This document shows, in pieces, positions 1 through 7,654 of a stretch of DNA of 64,000 bases (the stretch's first letter is position 1; each line of letters opens with the position of its first letter). The notes below the pieces were generated by a model, which saw nothing but the letters and a program-made list of their open reading frames with translations, was not told where the DNA came from and made no database searches. The stretch comes from Nocardioides sp. Iso805N (GTDB lineage: Bacteria; Actinomycetota; Actinomycetes; Propionibacteriales; Nocardioidaceae). The stretch spans positions 1 through 64,000 of the forward strand of contig NZ_KB822585.1 in the NCBI RefSeq assembly GCF_000364605.1, read 5' to 3'. Both the position numbers and the translations under genes were made by a program.

Positions 1-29
1 TTTTCCCCCATTGTGTGGGGGTCGATAGG

Positions 30-148
30 GTTACGGCGGTCATAGCGAAGGGGAAACACCCGGTCCCATCCCGAACCCGGAAGTTAAGCCCTTCAGCGCC
101 GATGGTACTGCAACCGGGAGGTTGTGGGAGAGTAGGACGCCGCCGGAC
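30..148 (+). rRNA. rrf: 5S ribosomal RNA
   Basis: The sequence starts GTTACGGCGGTCATAGC and ends near GGACGCCGCCGGAC, and these ends pair as the 5S helix I. The internal stretch with CCCGGTCCCATCCCGAACC and GGAAGTTAAGCCC is the conserved 5S loop A/B core. Length of about 119 nt fits actinobacterial 5S. It is the last gene of an rRNA operon whose 23S gene must lie just upstream of the window. A short C-run/G-run hairpin at 5-21 precedes it and probably belongs to the processed 23S-5S spacer. Ends are accurate to a few bases. Confidence 0.95.
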
Positions 149-155
149 AATTATT

Positions 156-200
156 AGCGTAGGGCCGTTCCCCCGGTTTTCGGGGGAACGGCCCTACGCT
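156..200 (+). terminator. rRNA operon terminator hairpin
   Basis: A perfect 19-bp inverted repeat (156-174 with 182-200) encloses a 7-nt loop, GGTTTTC, seven bases after the 5S gene. No long T-run follows, as is usual for high-GC actinobacterial terminators. It very likely ends rRNA transcription. Confidence 0.9.
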
Positions 201-236
201 GCATTTCACGGGCATTTTCTGTCCGCTTTGCTCCAC

Positions 237-260
237 ATAGCAAGGCCTCGGCCTTGCTAT
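237..260. repeat. short perfect inverted repeat (ATAGCAAGGCC / GGCCTTGCTAT)
   Basis: Eleven bases at 237-247 are exactly complementary to 250-260. It lies between the rRNA terminator and the SSB-like gene. It could be a second, backup terminator or an operator for the downstream gene. The remainder of 201-330 shows no gene; it ends in the ribosome binding site for the gene at 331. Confidence 0.5.
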
Positions 261-330
261 CCACAGGCCAGCGATCAAGCGTCGCGGAGTCGCGGTCGGT
301 TCGGCACGCTGTCGGTGGAGGTGATGTCCG

Positions 331-720
331 ATGGGCCTGAATCGAAGCAGTCGGAGCAAGGAGAGCAATGCGGCCGCGGGGTTGGGCGTGCTCTCGACGA
401 ACGAGGTTCGGTTGGTCGGGCGATTGTCCGCGCCGGCAGAGGAGCGCACGCTGCCCAGCGAAGCGGTGATGTGCACGTTCATGGTGATCGTCGATCGTCT
501 GGACAGTGAGCTGCGCTCACGCCAGCGGGTCGACGTGTTGAGTTGCATCGCCTGGAAGCCACGACTGCGGCGCCAGGTCCTGGCGTGGGCTGAGGGTGAC
601 GTGGTGGAGGTGCGTGGGGCTCTGCGGAAGCGATTCTTCCGCACGGCCGTGGGGTCGACCGGCTCGCGGGTGGAAGTGGAGGTCGGGTCCGCCCGTCGGA
701 TCCGACGCATGGCAGCATGA
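331..720 (+). CDS. single-stranded DNA-binding protein-like OB-fold protein
   Basis: A 129-aa protein with the SSB OB-fold pattern. It starts from a first strand NEVRLVGRLSAP (about residues 24-35), continues with VMCTFMVIVDR and a C-W-rich segment around residues 70-75, and then EGDVVEVRGALRKRFFR, the strand in which SSB proteins keep a new activity on ssDNA. It lacks the long flexible tail and acidic tip of the main replicative SSB, so it is probably an accessory SSB-like protein rather than the essential one. The start at 331 has a strong GGAGGTGAT ribosome site six bases upstream. A charged, serine-rich N-terminal extension of about 20 residues precedes the fold. The gene sits alone between the rRNA operon and the HAD phosphatase gene, with the same polarity. 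Confidence 0.75.
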   Translation: MGLNRSSRSKESNAAAGLGVLSTNEVRLVGRLSAPAEERTLPSEAVMCTFMVIVDRLDSELRSRQRVDVLSCIAWKPRLRRQVLAWAEGDVVEVRGALRKRFFRTAVGSTGSRVEVEVGSARRIRRMAA

Positions 721-750
721 CGGCGGTTGTCTTCTTTGAGAGGCGGTCCC

Positions 751-1785
751 ATGGGACTGAAGACGTGCACGAGTCCGTTGAGCGATGCCTACGATCTCGC
801 GATGCTCGATCTCGACGGTGTCGTCTATATCGGCGGCTCTGCGGTCCCGGGGGCCGCAGGCAGCATCGCCCGCGCTCGGGACGCTGGCATGCGGGTGGCT
901 TTCGTGACGAACAATGCCGCTCGGCCACCACAGCAGGTGGCGGAGCACCTGCGGGAGTTGAAGATCGCTGTGGAGGCACACGACGTGGTGACCTCCGCGC
1001 AGGCGGCGGCCAGCGTGTTGCTTAAGCGCTTCGGTGCCGGTGCTCGGATCGCCACGCTTGGCGCGGAGGGTCTCGTTGAAGCGCTTGGCGATGCCGGTTT
1101 GGAGGTCGTGGCCGTCGATGCCGAGGCTGACGCCGCTGTCACCGGCTACGGGCCAGACGTGCGGTGGCGCGACATCATGCGCCTCGCGACCCGGATTCGC
1201 GGTGGCCTGCCGTGGGTGGCGACCAATACCGATGGGAGCATCCCTACGCCGTACGGAGAGGCGCCCGGGCATGGCGTCCTGGTCGAGACGATCGCTCGGT
1301 TCTCCGGGGTGGCGCCCGTGGTGGCCGGGAAGCCTGCACCCCCGCTGCTCGAGGAGACGATTCAGCGTGTTGGTGGCGAGCGTCCGCTCATGGTGGGGGA
1401 CCGGCTGGACACGGATATCGAGGGCGGTAGGGCGGTTGGTGTCGACACCTTGTTGGTGATGACCGGAGTCACCGGGCTCGCGGAGCTTCTCGCCGCGACG
1501 CCGCAGACTCGGCCCTCGTACGTCGCTGCCGACCTCGGAGGGCTGCGCGAGACACATCGCGCGCCCGAGGTCGTTGCCGGGGAGGTGCGGGCCGGCGGCT
1601 GGGCGGCGACGGTCAACGACGGCGTCCTGGCCGTAGCAGGCGACGGCAGTGCCAGCGAGTGGTGGAGGGTGGTCGCCGTAGCAGGGTGGCGGCATCTGGA
1701 CTCGGTCGGCGACCCGGTCGACGCTACCGGGGTGGTGGCTCCGACATCCTCGCAGCCTTCCGAAAGCGGTAACCTGCCCGCATGA
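751..1785 (+). CDS. HAD-IIA family phosphatase (glycerol-3-phosphate / phosphoglycolate phosphatase type)
   Basis: A 344-aa HAD hydrolase. Motif I is MLDLDGVVYIG near residue 15 (first Asp is the nucleophile), motif II VTNNA follows the HAD-IIA cap pattern, and motif IV is GDRLDTDIEGG near residue 215. A C-terminal extension of about 100 residues, less conserved, is typical of the actinobacterial group. The syntenic M. tuberculosis gene Rv1692 encodes a glycerol-3-phosphate phosphatase that recycles phospholipid head groups; that activity is inferred here from family and position. I chose ATG 751 because GAGAGG at 738-743 is well spaced; an upstream in-frame TTG at 727 lies before that site. 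The stop overlaps the next gene by ATGA. Confidence 0.85.
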   Translation: MGLKTCTSPLSDAYDLAMLDLDGVVYIGGSAVPGAAGSIARARDAGMRVAFVTNNAARPPQQVAEHLRELKIAVEAHDVVTSAQAAASVLLKRFGAGARIATLGAEGLVEALGDAGLEVVAVDAEADAAVTGYGPDVRWRDIMRLATRIRGGLPWVATNTDGSIPTPYGEAPGHGVLVETIARFSGVAPVVAGKPAPPLLEETIQRVGGERPLMVGDRLDTDIEGGRAVGVDTLLVMTGVTGLAELLAATPQTRPSYVAADLGGLRETHRAPEVVAGEVRAGGWAATVNDGVLAVAGDGSASEWWRVVAVAGWRHLDSVGDPVDATGVVAPTSSQPSESGNLPA

Positions 1786-1967
1786 GCGAGGCAGAGTTCG
1801 ATCCCGCTGGCGGGTCCGGGCCCGTGCGCACCGGTGTGACGGCGGTCGACGAGGTTCTCGCCGCGGTCGATGACCTCTCCGATGCGCCCGTCGAGCAGCA
1901 CGCGGCCGTGTTCGGCAGCGGGCACGACGCACTGCGTCGCGCGCTTGACGCGGATCCCGGGGCCTGA
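1782..1967 (+). CDS. small conserved protein between HAD phosphatase and tlyA
   Basis: A 61-aa acidic protein with a segment VDEVLAAVDDL and a later LRRALD. This is the small gene found at the same place (Rv1693) in mycobacteria. It has no recognisable catalytic motif. Its start overlaps the phosphatase stop (ATGA), and tlyA begins six bases after its stop, so the three are translated from one message. The predicted protein is largely helical with two amphipathic helices. Function unknown; probably a helper or structural partner of its neighbours. Confidence 0.7.
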   Translation: MSEAEFDPAGGSGPVRTGVTAVDEVLAAVDDLSDAPVEQHAAVFGSGHDALRRALDADPGA

Positions 1968-1973
1968 GCGGGC

Positions 1974-2810
1974 GTGCCTCGACGCCTACGACTGGACGCG
2001 GAGCTGGTCCGCCGCAAGCTCGCCCGCTCCCGTGAGCACGCCAGCGACCTGATCGCGGCAGGCAGGGTGACGGTGAGCGGTGCTCGCGCGACCAAGCCTG
2101 CCACCGGCGTGACGACCGATGTGGCGATCGTGGTCCGGGAGGATCCGGACGATCCCGAGTACGCCTCCCGCGGTGGCCACAAGCTCGCTGGCGCGCTGGA
2201 GGCGTTCGAAGGCCTCGGGCTCAGCGTCGCCGGCCGTCGCTGTCTCGATGCGGGTGCGTCCACCGGCGGATTCACCGACGTCCTGCTGCGCCGGGGTGCG
2301 CGCGAGGTGGTCGCTGTCGATGTCGGCTACGGCCAGCTGGTCTGGCGCCTGCAGCAGGATCCGAGGGTCGTGGTGCACGACCGGACGAACGTCCGCGAGC
2401 TGACGACGGAGCTGATCAGCGGACCGGTCGATGTCGTGGTCGGAGATCTGTCTTTCATCTCCCTGGTGCTCGTGCTCGACGCGCTCCTCGGCGTGACGGC
2501 CGCGGACGGCGACCTGGCCCTGATGGTCAAGCCTCAGTTCGAGGTCGGCAAGGACCGGGTCGGCCGTGGCGGGGTCGTCCGCGACCCAGGGTTGCGAGCG
2601 GAGGCGGTCAACGCCGTCGCCGCGGCTGCGGCGCGGCGTGGCTGGGGCGCGCGGGCGGTCACCACCAGCCCCCTGCCGGGACCCTCGGGGAACGTGGAGT
2701 ACTTCCTGTGGTTGCGACGCGGCGACGCGACGATCAGCCCCGAGGAGATCGAGTTGGCCGTCCGCGCCAACGTCGGACTGTCGGTACCGGATGAGAAGGT
2801 GGATCCGTGA
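1974..2810 (+). CDS. tlyA: TlyA family rRNA (cytidine-2'-O)-methyltransferase
   Basis: A 278-aa two-domain protein. Residues 1-60 form an S4 RNA-binding domain (RLDAELVRRKLARSR). A linker RGGHKLAGALE leads to an FtsJ-like Rossmann methyltransferase with the S-adenosylmethionine loop DAGASTGGFTDVLL near residue 92 and the later VVVGDLSFISL and MVKPQFE motifs, which supply the conserved Asp and Lys. Family members methylate 16S C1409 and 23S C1920 (E. coli numbering), a modification needed for capreomycin/viomycin sensitivity. The start is GTG 1974. It overlaps nadK by four bases, in the conserved tlyA-nadK-recN order. Confidence 0.93.
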   Translation: MPRRLRLDAELVRRKLARSREHASDLIAAGRVTVSGARATKPATGVTTDVAIVVREDPDDPEYASRGGHKLAGALEAFEGLGLSVAGRRCLDAGASTGGFTDVLLRRGAREVVAVDVGYGQLVWRLQQDPRVVVHDRTNVRELTTELISGPVDVVVGDLSFISLVLVLDALLGVTAADGDLALMVKPQFEVGKDRVGRGGVVRDPGLRAEAVNAVAAAAARRGWGARAVTTSPLPGPSGNVEYFLWLRRGDATISPEEIELAVRANVGLSVPDEKVDP

Positions 2811-3760
2811 GCCCAGCCACGACGGAGTCCGAGCAGCCGCGCCGCGTCCTGATGTTGACCCACACGGGTCGCGATGAGGCGCGGCAGGTCGCGCTGGCCT
2901 GCTTCAAGGCCCTGATCTCGCACGGCATCGTGGTGCGGATGCTCGCCGAGGAGGTCGCCGAGCTCGGACTCGTGGTGGGAGCGCAGGACGGCCTCGAGGT
3001 GGTCGAGGGCAGCGACGCTGCCGGAGCTGACTGCGAGCTCGCTCTGGTCATCGGCGGCGACGGCACCATCCTGCGTGCGGTGGAGGTGACCCACGCCAGC
3101 CGTACGCCGGTGCTGGGCGTCAACCTCGGACACGTCGGCTTCCTGGCCGAGGCCGAGGTGGAGGACGTCGAGTCAACGATCGATGCGATCGTGGCGAAGC
3201 GCTACCACGCCGAGGAGCGCGTCACTTTGGACGTGCGCGTCTTCCACGGCCGAGACGAGATCTTCCGGACCTTCGCGCTCAACGAGGCCAGCGTGGAGAA
3301 GGCCGCCCGGGAGAGGATGCTCGAGGTGGTTGTCGAGATCGACGGCCGCCCGCTGTCCCGGTGGGGCTGTGATGGTGTCGTCTGTGCGACGCCCACCGGC
3401 TCGACCGCCTACAACTTCAGTGCAGGCGGCCCGGTCGTCTGGCCGGCCGTCGAGGCCCTGCTGATGGTGCCGATCAGTGCGCACGCGCTGTTCGCCCGTC
3501 CGCTGGTGGTCGCGCCGACCTCCGTGCTCGCGATCGAGATGATGGCGGGCGCCGCCGGCACCGGAGTGCTCTGGTGCGACGGTCGAAGGGCTGTCGATCT
3601 GCCCGTCGGGGCACGGATCGAGGTCACGCGTGGCGATGCGCCGGTGCGGCTGGTGCGACTGCACGAGGCGCCGTTCACGGACCGTCTCGTGGCGAAGTTC
3701 GGCCTGTCCGTCGAGGGCTGGCGCGGTGCCAGCGAGCGGCGTCGGAAGGGAAGTCTCTGA
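2807..3760 (+). CDS. nadK: NAD kinase
   Basis: A 317-aa ATP/polyphosphate-dependent NAD kinase that makes NADP in the cytoplasm. It shows the GGDGTILRAVE loop near residue 83, the NE motif (NEASVEKAARERM) and the glycine-rich CDGVVCATPTGSTAYNF region that binds NAD. The N-terminal 15 residues are a short polar leader. GTG 2807 overlaps the tlyA stop; the stop codon itself overlaps the recN start. Length and motifs are normal for actinobacteria. Confidence 0.95.
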   Translation: MSPATTESEQPRRVLMLTHTGRDEARQVALACFKALISHGIVVRMLAEEVAELGLVVGAQDGLEVVEGSDAAGADCELALVIGGDGTILRAVEVTHASRTPVLGVNLGHVGFLAEAEVEDVESTIDAIVAKRYHAEERVTLDVRVFHGRDEIFRTFALNEASVEKAARERMLEVVVEIDGRPLSRWGCDGVVCATPTGSTAYNFSAGGPVVWPAVEALLMVPISAHALFARPLVVAPTSVLAIEMMAGAAGTGVLWCDGRRAVDLPVGARIEVTRGDAPVRLVRLHEAPFTDRLVAKFGLSVEGWRGASERRRKGSL

Positions 3761-5505
3761 TGCTTGAGGAGCTTCGGATCAGCTCGCTCGGTGTGATCGA
3801 CTCCTCGACCATCGAGCTCGGGCCCGGCCTGACCGTCATCACCGGTGAGACGGGCGCAGGCAAGACCATGATCGTGACCGCGCTCGGCCTGCTGCTGGGC
3901 GGCCGCGCCGACGCGGGCGCCGTACGCAAGGGCGCCAAGATCGCTCGGGTGGAGGGCGTGGTCGACGCCCGGGCACTGCCCGACTTCGTGGCTGCCACAG
4001 ACGAGGCCGGAGGTGAGGCCGAGGATGGCCGGGTCCTTCTGGCGCGCACCGTCGCGGCGGAGGGCCGCTCGCGTGCCTTCGCCGGTGGTGCGGCGGTGCC
4101 GATCTCCACCCTCGGTGAGCTGTCCGCCCCGCTGGTCGCGGTGCACGGCCAATCGGACCAGCACCGACTGCTCCAGCCACGAGCCCAACGCGAGGCGTTG
4201 GATCGCTTTGGCGGCGCGGCGGTCGACGAGCTGCTAAGCGGTTACACCGACCGTTACCGGCAGCTGGGGGCTGTGGAGGCGGAGCTGGAGGCCGTTCGCA
4301 CCAGCGCGCGGGAGCGGGTTCGCGAGGCCGACCTACTCCGGTTCGGGCTCAACGAGATCGAGGCAGTCTCTCCAGCCGTAGGGGAGGACATCGCGTTGGC
4401 GGCCGAGGAGAGCAGACTCGGCTTCGCCGACACGCTGCGGACCGCCGCCGAGCAGGCTCGCGAGGCACTCTCCAGTGAGGAGGGCAGCCCCGACGCCCTC
4501 GGCGCCGCGTCCGCTGCTCGACGGCTGCTCGACAGCGTCCGCGAGCACGACAGTGAGGCTGCAGCACTCGCCGACCGGCTGGCGGAGCTGACCTACCTGC
4601 TCTCCGACCTGGCTGCTGACGTGGCCTCCTACGCCAGCGGGATCGACACCGACCCGGCCCGGCTGGCGGCCGTCTCCGAGCGGCGTGCGGCGCTGATCGG
4701 ATTGACACGCAAGTATGGCGACACCATCGACGAGGTGCTCACCTGGTCCGAGCAGTCGGCGAGGCGACTGCTCGAGCTCGACGGAACCGACGAGCGGATC
4801 GCGGAGCTGGCCCAGCAGCGCGAGCAGCTGCGCGCCGAGCTCGCGGAGTCCGCCGATGCGCTGAGCCGGGCACGCAGCGCGGCCGCCGCGACGCTGGCCG
4901 AGGAGGTCACCGCAGAGCTCGGCCTGCTCTCGATGCCGCATGCTCGGCTCACCATCGACGTACGGCAGCACGAGGGCGGTGAGGCGGACGGTCGTGAGCC
5001 GCTGGACGTCGACGGACGACGTCTTCGATACGGCGCGTCCGGCGTGGACGAGGTCGAGCTGTTGCTCGCCGCCAACACCGGCTCGGAGCCGCGACCGCTC
5101 GGCAAGGGTGCCTCCGGTGGTGAGCTCTCCCGCGTGATGCTCGCGGTGGAGGTCGCTCTGGCCGGGACCAGCCCGGTGCCGACCTTCGTCTTCGACGAGG
5201 TGGACGCCGGGGTCGGTGGCGCCGCCGCTGTCGAGATCGGCCGCCGCCTCGCCCAGCTCGCCCGCGACTCCCAGGTGCTGGTGGTGACCCACCTGCCGCA
5301 GGTTGCGGCCTATGCCGACACCCACGTCGCGGTGCAGAAGTCCAGCGACGGCAGCGTCACTACGTCGGGGCTGAGCGTTCTCGACGATGCCGGTCGTGAG
5401 CGCGAGCTCTCCCGGATGCTGGCCGGCATGGCCGAGTCCGACACGGCACTGGCCCACGCCCGCGAGCTGCTCGCGGTGGCGCGTTCGGCACGCGGCGAGG
5501 GCTGA
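3760..5505 (+). CDS. recN: DNA repair protein RecN
   Basis: A 581-aa SMC-like ATPase acting in double-strand-break repair. The N-terminal head has Walker A GETGAGKTM near residue 30 and the Q-loop HGQSDQHRLLQ. The long, Ala/Glu/Leu/Arg-rich middle (about 150-380) is coiled coil. The C-terminal head has the ABC signature KGASGGELSRVMLA, Walker B TFVFDEVDAGVGG and the H-loop VVTHLPQVAA. The start ATG 3760 shares its A with the nadK TGA; the reading frame runs further upstream but only within nadK. The 81-bp gap after it separates it from steA. Confidence 0.95.
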   Translation: MLEELRISSLGVIDSSTIELGPGLTVITGETGAGKTMIVTALGLLLGGRADAGAVRKGAKIARVEGVVDARALPDFVAATDEAGGEAEDGRVLLARTVAAEGRSRAFAGGAAVPISTLGELSAPLVAVHGQSDQHRLLQPRAQREALDRFGGAAVDELLSGYTDRYRQLGAVEAELEAVRTSARERVREADLLRFGLNEIEAVSPAVGEDIALAAEESRLGFADTLRTAAEQAREALSSEEGSPDALGAASAARRLLDSVREHDSEAAALADRLAELTYLLSDLAADVASYASGIDTDPARLAAVSERRAALIGLTRKYGDTIDEVLTWSEQSARRLLELDGTDERIAELAQQREQLRAELAESADALSRARSAAAATLAEEVTAELGLLSMPHARLTIDVRQHEGGEADGREPLDVDGRRLRYGASGVDEVELLLAANTGSEPRPLGKGASGGELSRVMLAVEVALAGTSPVPTFVFDEVDAGVGGAAAVEIGRRLAQLARDSQVLVVTHLPQVAAYADTHVAVQKSSDGSVTTSGLSVLDDAGRERELSRMLAGMAESDTALAHARELLAVARSARGEG

Positions 5506-5586
5506 CGCGGCGGGACGCTCGTTCCGACACACCCGACCGCCCGCGTCCGCCGCCCAGCGCTGGTCGGATGTGAGGATTGCCGGGCC

Positions 5587-6735
5587 ATGAAGTTTCCCAC
5601 CCGGACCGCCCCCGTCGCCCCCGCCGGCATCGTAGGAACCCTGCGCGCCGGCCGCCCGACCCGCTCCCTCCTGACGCGTCTGCGCGCGGGGGACATCGCC
5701 GTCATCGACCATGTCGACCTCGATCGCCCCACCGCCCAGCGGATGTTGGACGCCGGCGTCTCAGCGGTGCTCAATGCCCAGCCGATGACATCGGGCCGCT
5801 TCCCCAACCTCGGTCCGCAGCTGCTGATCGAAGCTGGGGTCCTGGTGATCGACGGGATCGGCGACGGTGGGTTCGCCACCCTCGCCGACGGTCGCACCGC
5901 CAGGGTCCACGATGGCACCGTCTACGACGGCGAGCAGCGGCTCACGTCCGGCCGGGTCGTCGATCTGGAGCTGGCGCAGGCGCAGATGACCGAGGCCCGC
6001 GCCGGGATGGCCACCCAGCTGCAGACGATCACTCACATCAGCACCGAGCTGATCCGGCGCGAGCAGGGCGTCCTGCTCCACGGCATCGGACTACCCGCTC
6101 TGTCAGCGCAGCTCGAAGGCCGCATCGTGCTGGTGGTGGCCGACGCGGCGGAGACACCCGAGCAGCTACGCCGGATGCGGGCGTTCCTGCGTGAGCAGCG
6201 GCCCACGGTCGTCGCGACCGCGCCGGCGCTCAAGGCGGTGCGTCAGGCGGGCCTGCGTGCCGACGTCGTCATCGTCGGCCCCGGCGAGGACCTGCCGGAC
6301 GCGAAGGTGCTGCGTGCGGCCAAGGACGTCGTGCTGTGCGGCGCCTCCGCGGTCCACGACGACAGCCTCGCCCGGTTGGGTACGGCGCCGCACCGGATCG
6401 TGACCAGCCTCGGCTCGCGCGACATCGCCCTGCTGGTGGCGCAGTCCGCCGCACCGCGGGTGCTGGTGGCCGCTGGTCTGGGTGCGAGCCTGACCGACGT
6501 ACTCGACCGTGATCGCGATGGCGCGGCCGGCTCCTACCTCGCCCGGCTCTCCGCCGGGCCGAAGGTCGTCGACGCCTCAGCGGTGCCGACGCTGTACTCC
6601 GGACGTGTCCGAGTGCGCCACGTCCTGCTGGCGCTGCTGATCTGCGTGCTGGTGGTGGCTGCGGCGATCGCCACGACCGATGTCGGGCACGACTGGTTGC
6701 ACGACCTCCTCGACCAGATCGGGGTCAACCGATGA
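5587..6735 (+). CDS. steA: SteA-like cytokinesis/envelope protein
   Basis: A 382-aa protein. The central part resembles the thiamin-pyrophosphokinase catalytic fold (AGVLVIDGIGDGG, ADVVIVGPGEDLP), which led to older annotation as a TPP kinase, but the protein ends with one transmembrane helix (about residues 344-365: a run of L, V, A and I) followed by a short tail. This matches SteA of Corynebacterium (Rv1697 in M. tuberculosis), which works with SteB in cell division and envelope integrity. Its stop overlaps the steB start by ATGA. Function is inferred from synteny and architecture; no division-specific motif is visible. Confidence 0.85.
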   Translation: MKFPTRTAPVAPAGIVGTLRAGRPTRSLLTRLRAGDIAVIDHVDLDRPTAQRMLDAGVSAVLNAQPMTSGRFPNLGPQLLIEAGVLVIDGIGDGGFATLADGRTARVHDGTVYDGEQRLTSGRVVDLELAQAQMTEARAGMATQLQTITHISTELIRREQGVLLHGIGLPALSAQLEGRIVLVVADAAETPEQLRRMRAFLREQRPTVVATAPALKAVRQAGLRADVVIVGPGEDLPDAKVLRAAKDVVLCGASAVHDDSLARLGTAPHRIVTSLGSRDIALLVAQSAAPRVLVAAGLGASLTDVLDRDRDGAAGSYLARLSAGPKVVDASAVPTLYSGRVRVRHVLLALLICVLVVAAAIATTDVGHDWLHDLLDQIGVNR

Positions 6736-7643
6736 TCCGCCGCGCCCTCGTGCCCCTGATCGGGATCTGCGCGGCCCTCGGCGTCGGCATCGCCCTCGGC
6801 GGTGGCCCGCTCAGCGACCGTGGTGACGCCTCGACGACGGCCTCGGCCGGCGCGCGGCGCGCCGACGCTGTGCTGGTGGCCCAGGCGAAGGCGGGGGACA
6901 AGCTTGCCGCCGCCACCGCCCCGACGTTGTACGCCGGCAAGCTCGCTCACCAGCAGGTCGCCATCGTCGCCATGCCGGGCGCACCGGCCGCGGTGATCGA
7001 GGCGCTGGCGGGCCAGGTCACGGCGGCAGGGGGAGTCGTCGCCAGCACCACGCAGGTGACCCGCTCCGCGATCGACCCGGACAGCAAGGCCATGGTCGAC
7101 ACGCTGGGCAGCCAGCTCGCCGGTCAGACGCACGGGTTGGTGGATGCCGTGCAACCGACGTACGTCCGATTCGGTCAGCTCGTCGGCTCCTCGATCGCCA
7201 CCACGACGACGGCGGGGGCGCCGTCGGCCGACCAGGCGACCGCCCTGGCCACCCTGGCGGAGTCCAAGCTGATGGCGCTCAACGGCACCCAGACCGGAGC
7301 CCAGGCGGGCACCCGGGCGAGCGTGCAGAGCACCGCTCCGCTGGTCCTGCTGGTGCTCGGTGACCACGTCGACCCGACCATCCTGGCCGGTCTCGTGCAA
7401 GGTGCGGCGACGCGCGCCCACGGCGTGGTCGTCAGCGGCAGCACCGGTTCGGGGCTGCGCGGCGACCTCAAGCGACTGCGCGCGGTGAACCTCGGTGCCC
7501 AGGCCAAGGCCGTCGCGACCGTCGACGGGGACGAGCGCAACAGCGGTCAGGTCGCCACGATCCTCGCCCTCGTGCATCAGATTGCAGGCGGGGGCGGAGC
7601 CTACGGCGCGTCAGGAATCGATGGAGTGGCTCCACTCAGTTAG
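6732..7643 (+). CDS. steB: SteB / MctB-like membrane-anchored protein (copper transport protein family)
   Basis: A 303-aa protein with one N-terminal transmembrane helix (about residues 3-24, ALVPLIGICAALGVGIALGG) and the remainder predicted outside the membrane, rich in Ala, Thr and Gly. It belongs to the family of M. tuberculosis Rv1698, described both as a copper-export-related outer-membrane protein (MctB) and, in corynebacteria, as the SteA partner SteB. The four-base overlap with steA favours a joint envelope/division role. pyrG begins 12 bases after its stop. Confidence 0.82.
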   Translation: MIRRALVPLIGICAALGVGIALGGGPLSDRGDASTTASAGARRADAVLVAQAKAGDKLAAATAPTLYAGKLAHQQVAIVAMPGAPAAVIEALAGQVTAAGGVVASTTQVTRSAIDPDSKAMVDTLGSQLAGQTHGLVDAVQPTYVRFGQLVGSSIATTTTAGAPSADQATALATLAESKLMALNGTQTGAQAGTRASVQSTAPLVLLVLGDHVDPTILAGLVQGAATRAHGVVVSGSTGSGLRGDLKRLRAVNLGAQAKAVATVDGDERNSGQVATILALVHQIAGGGGAYGASGIDGVAPLS

Positions 7644-7654
7644 GATTAAGGTCC

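Noticed and set aside
517..1932. 471-codon minus-strand frame over the SSB-like and HAD genes
   Set aside because: Antisense shadow; both plus-strand genes have clear motifs and ribosome sites.
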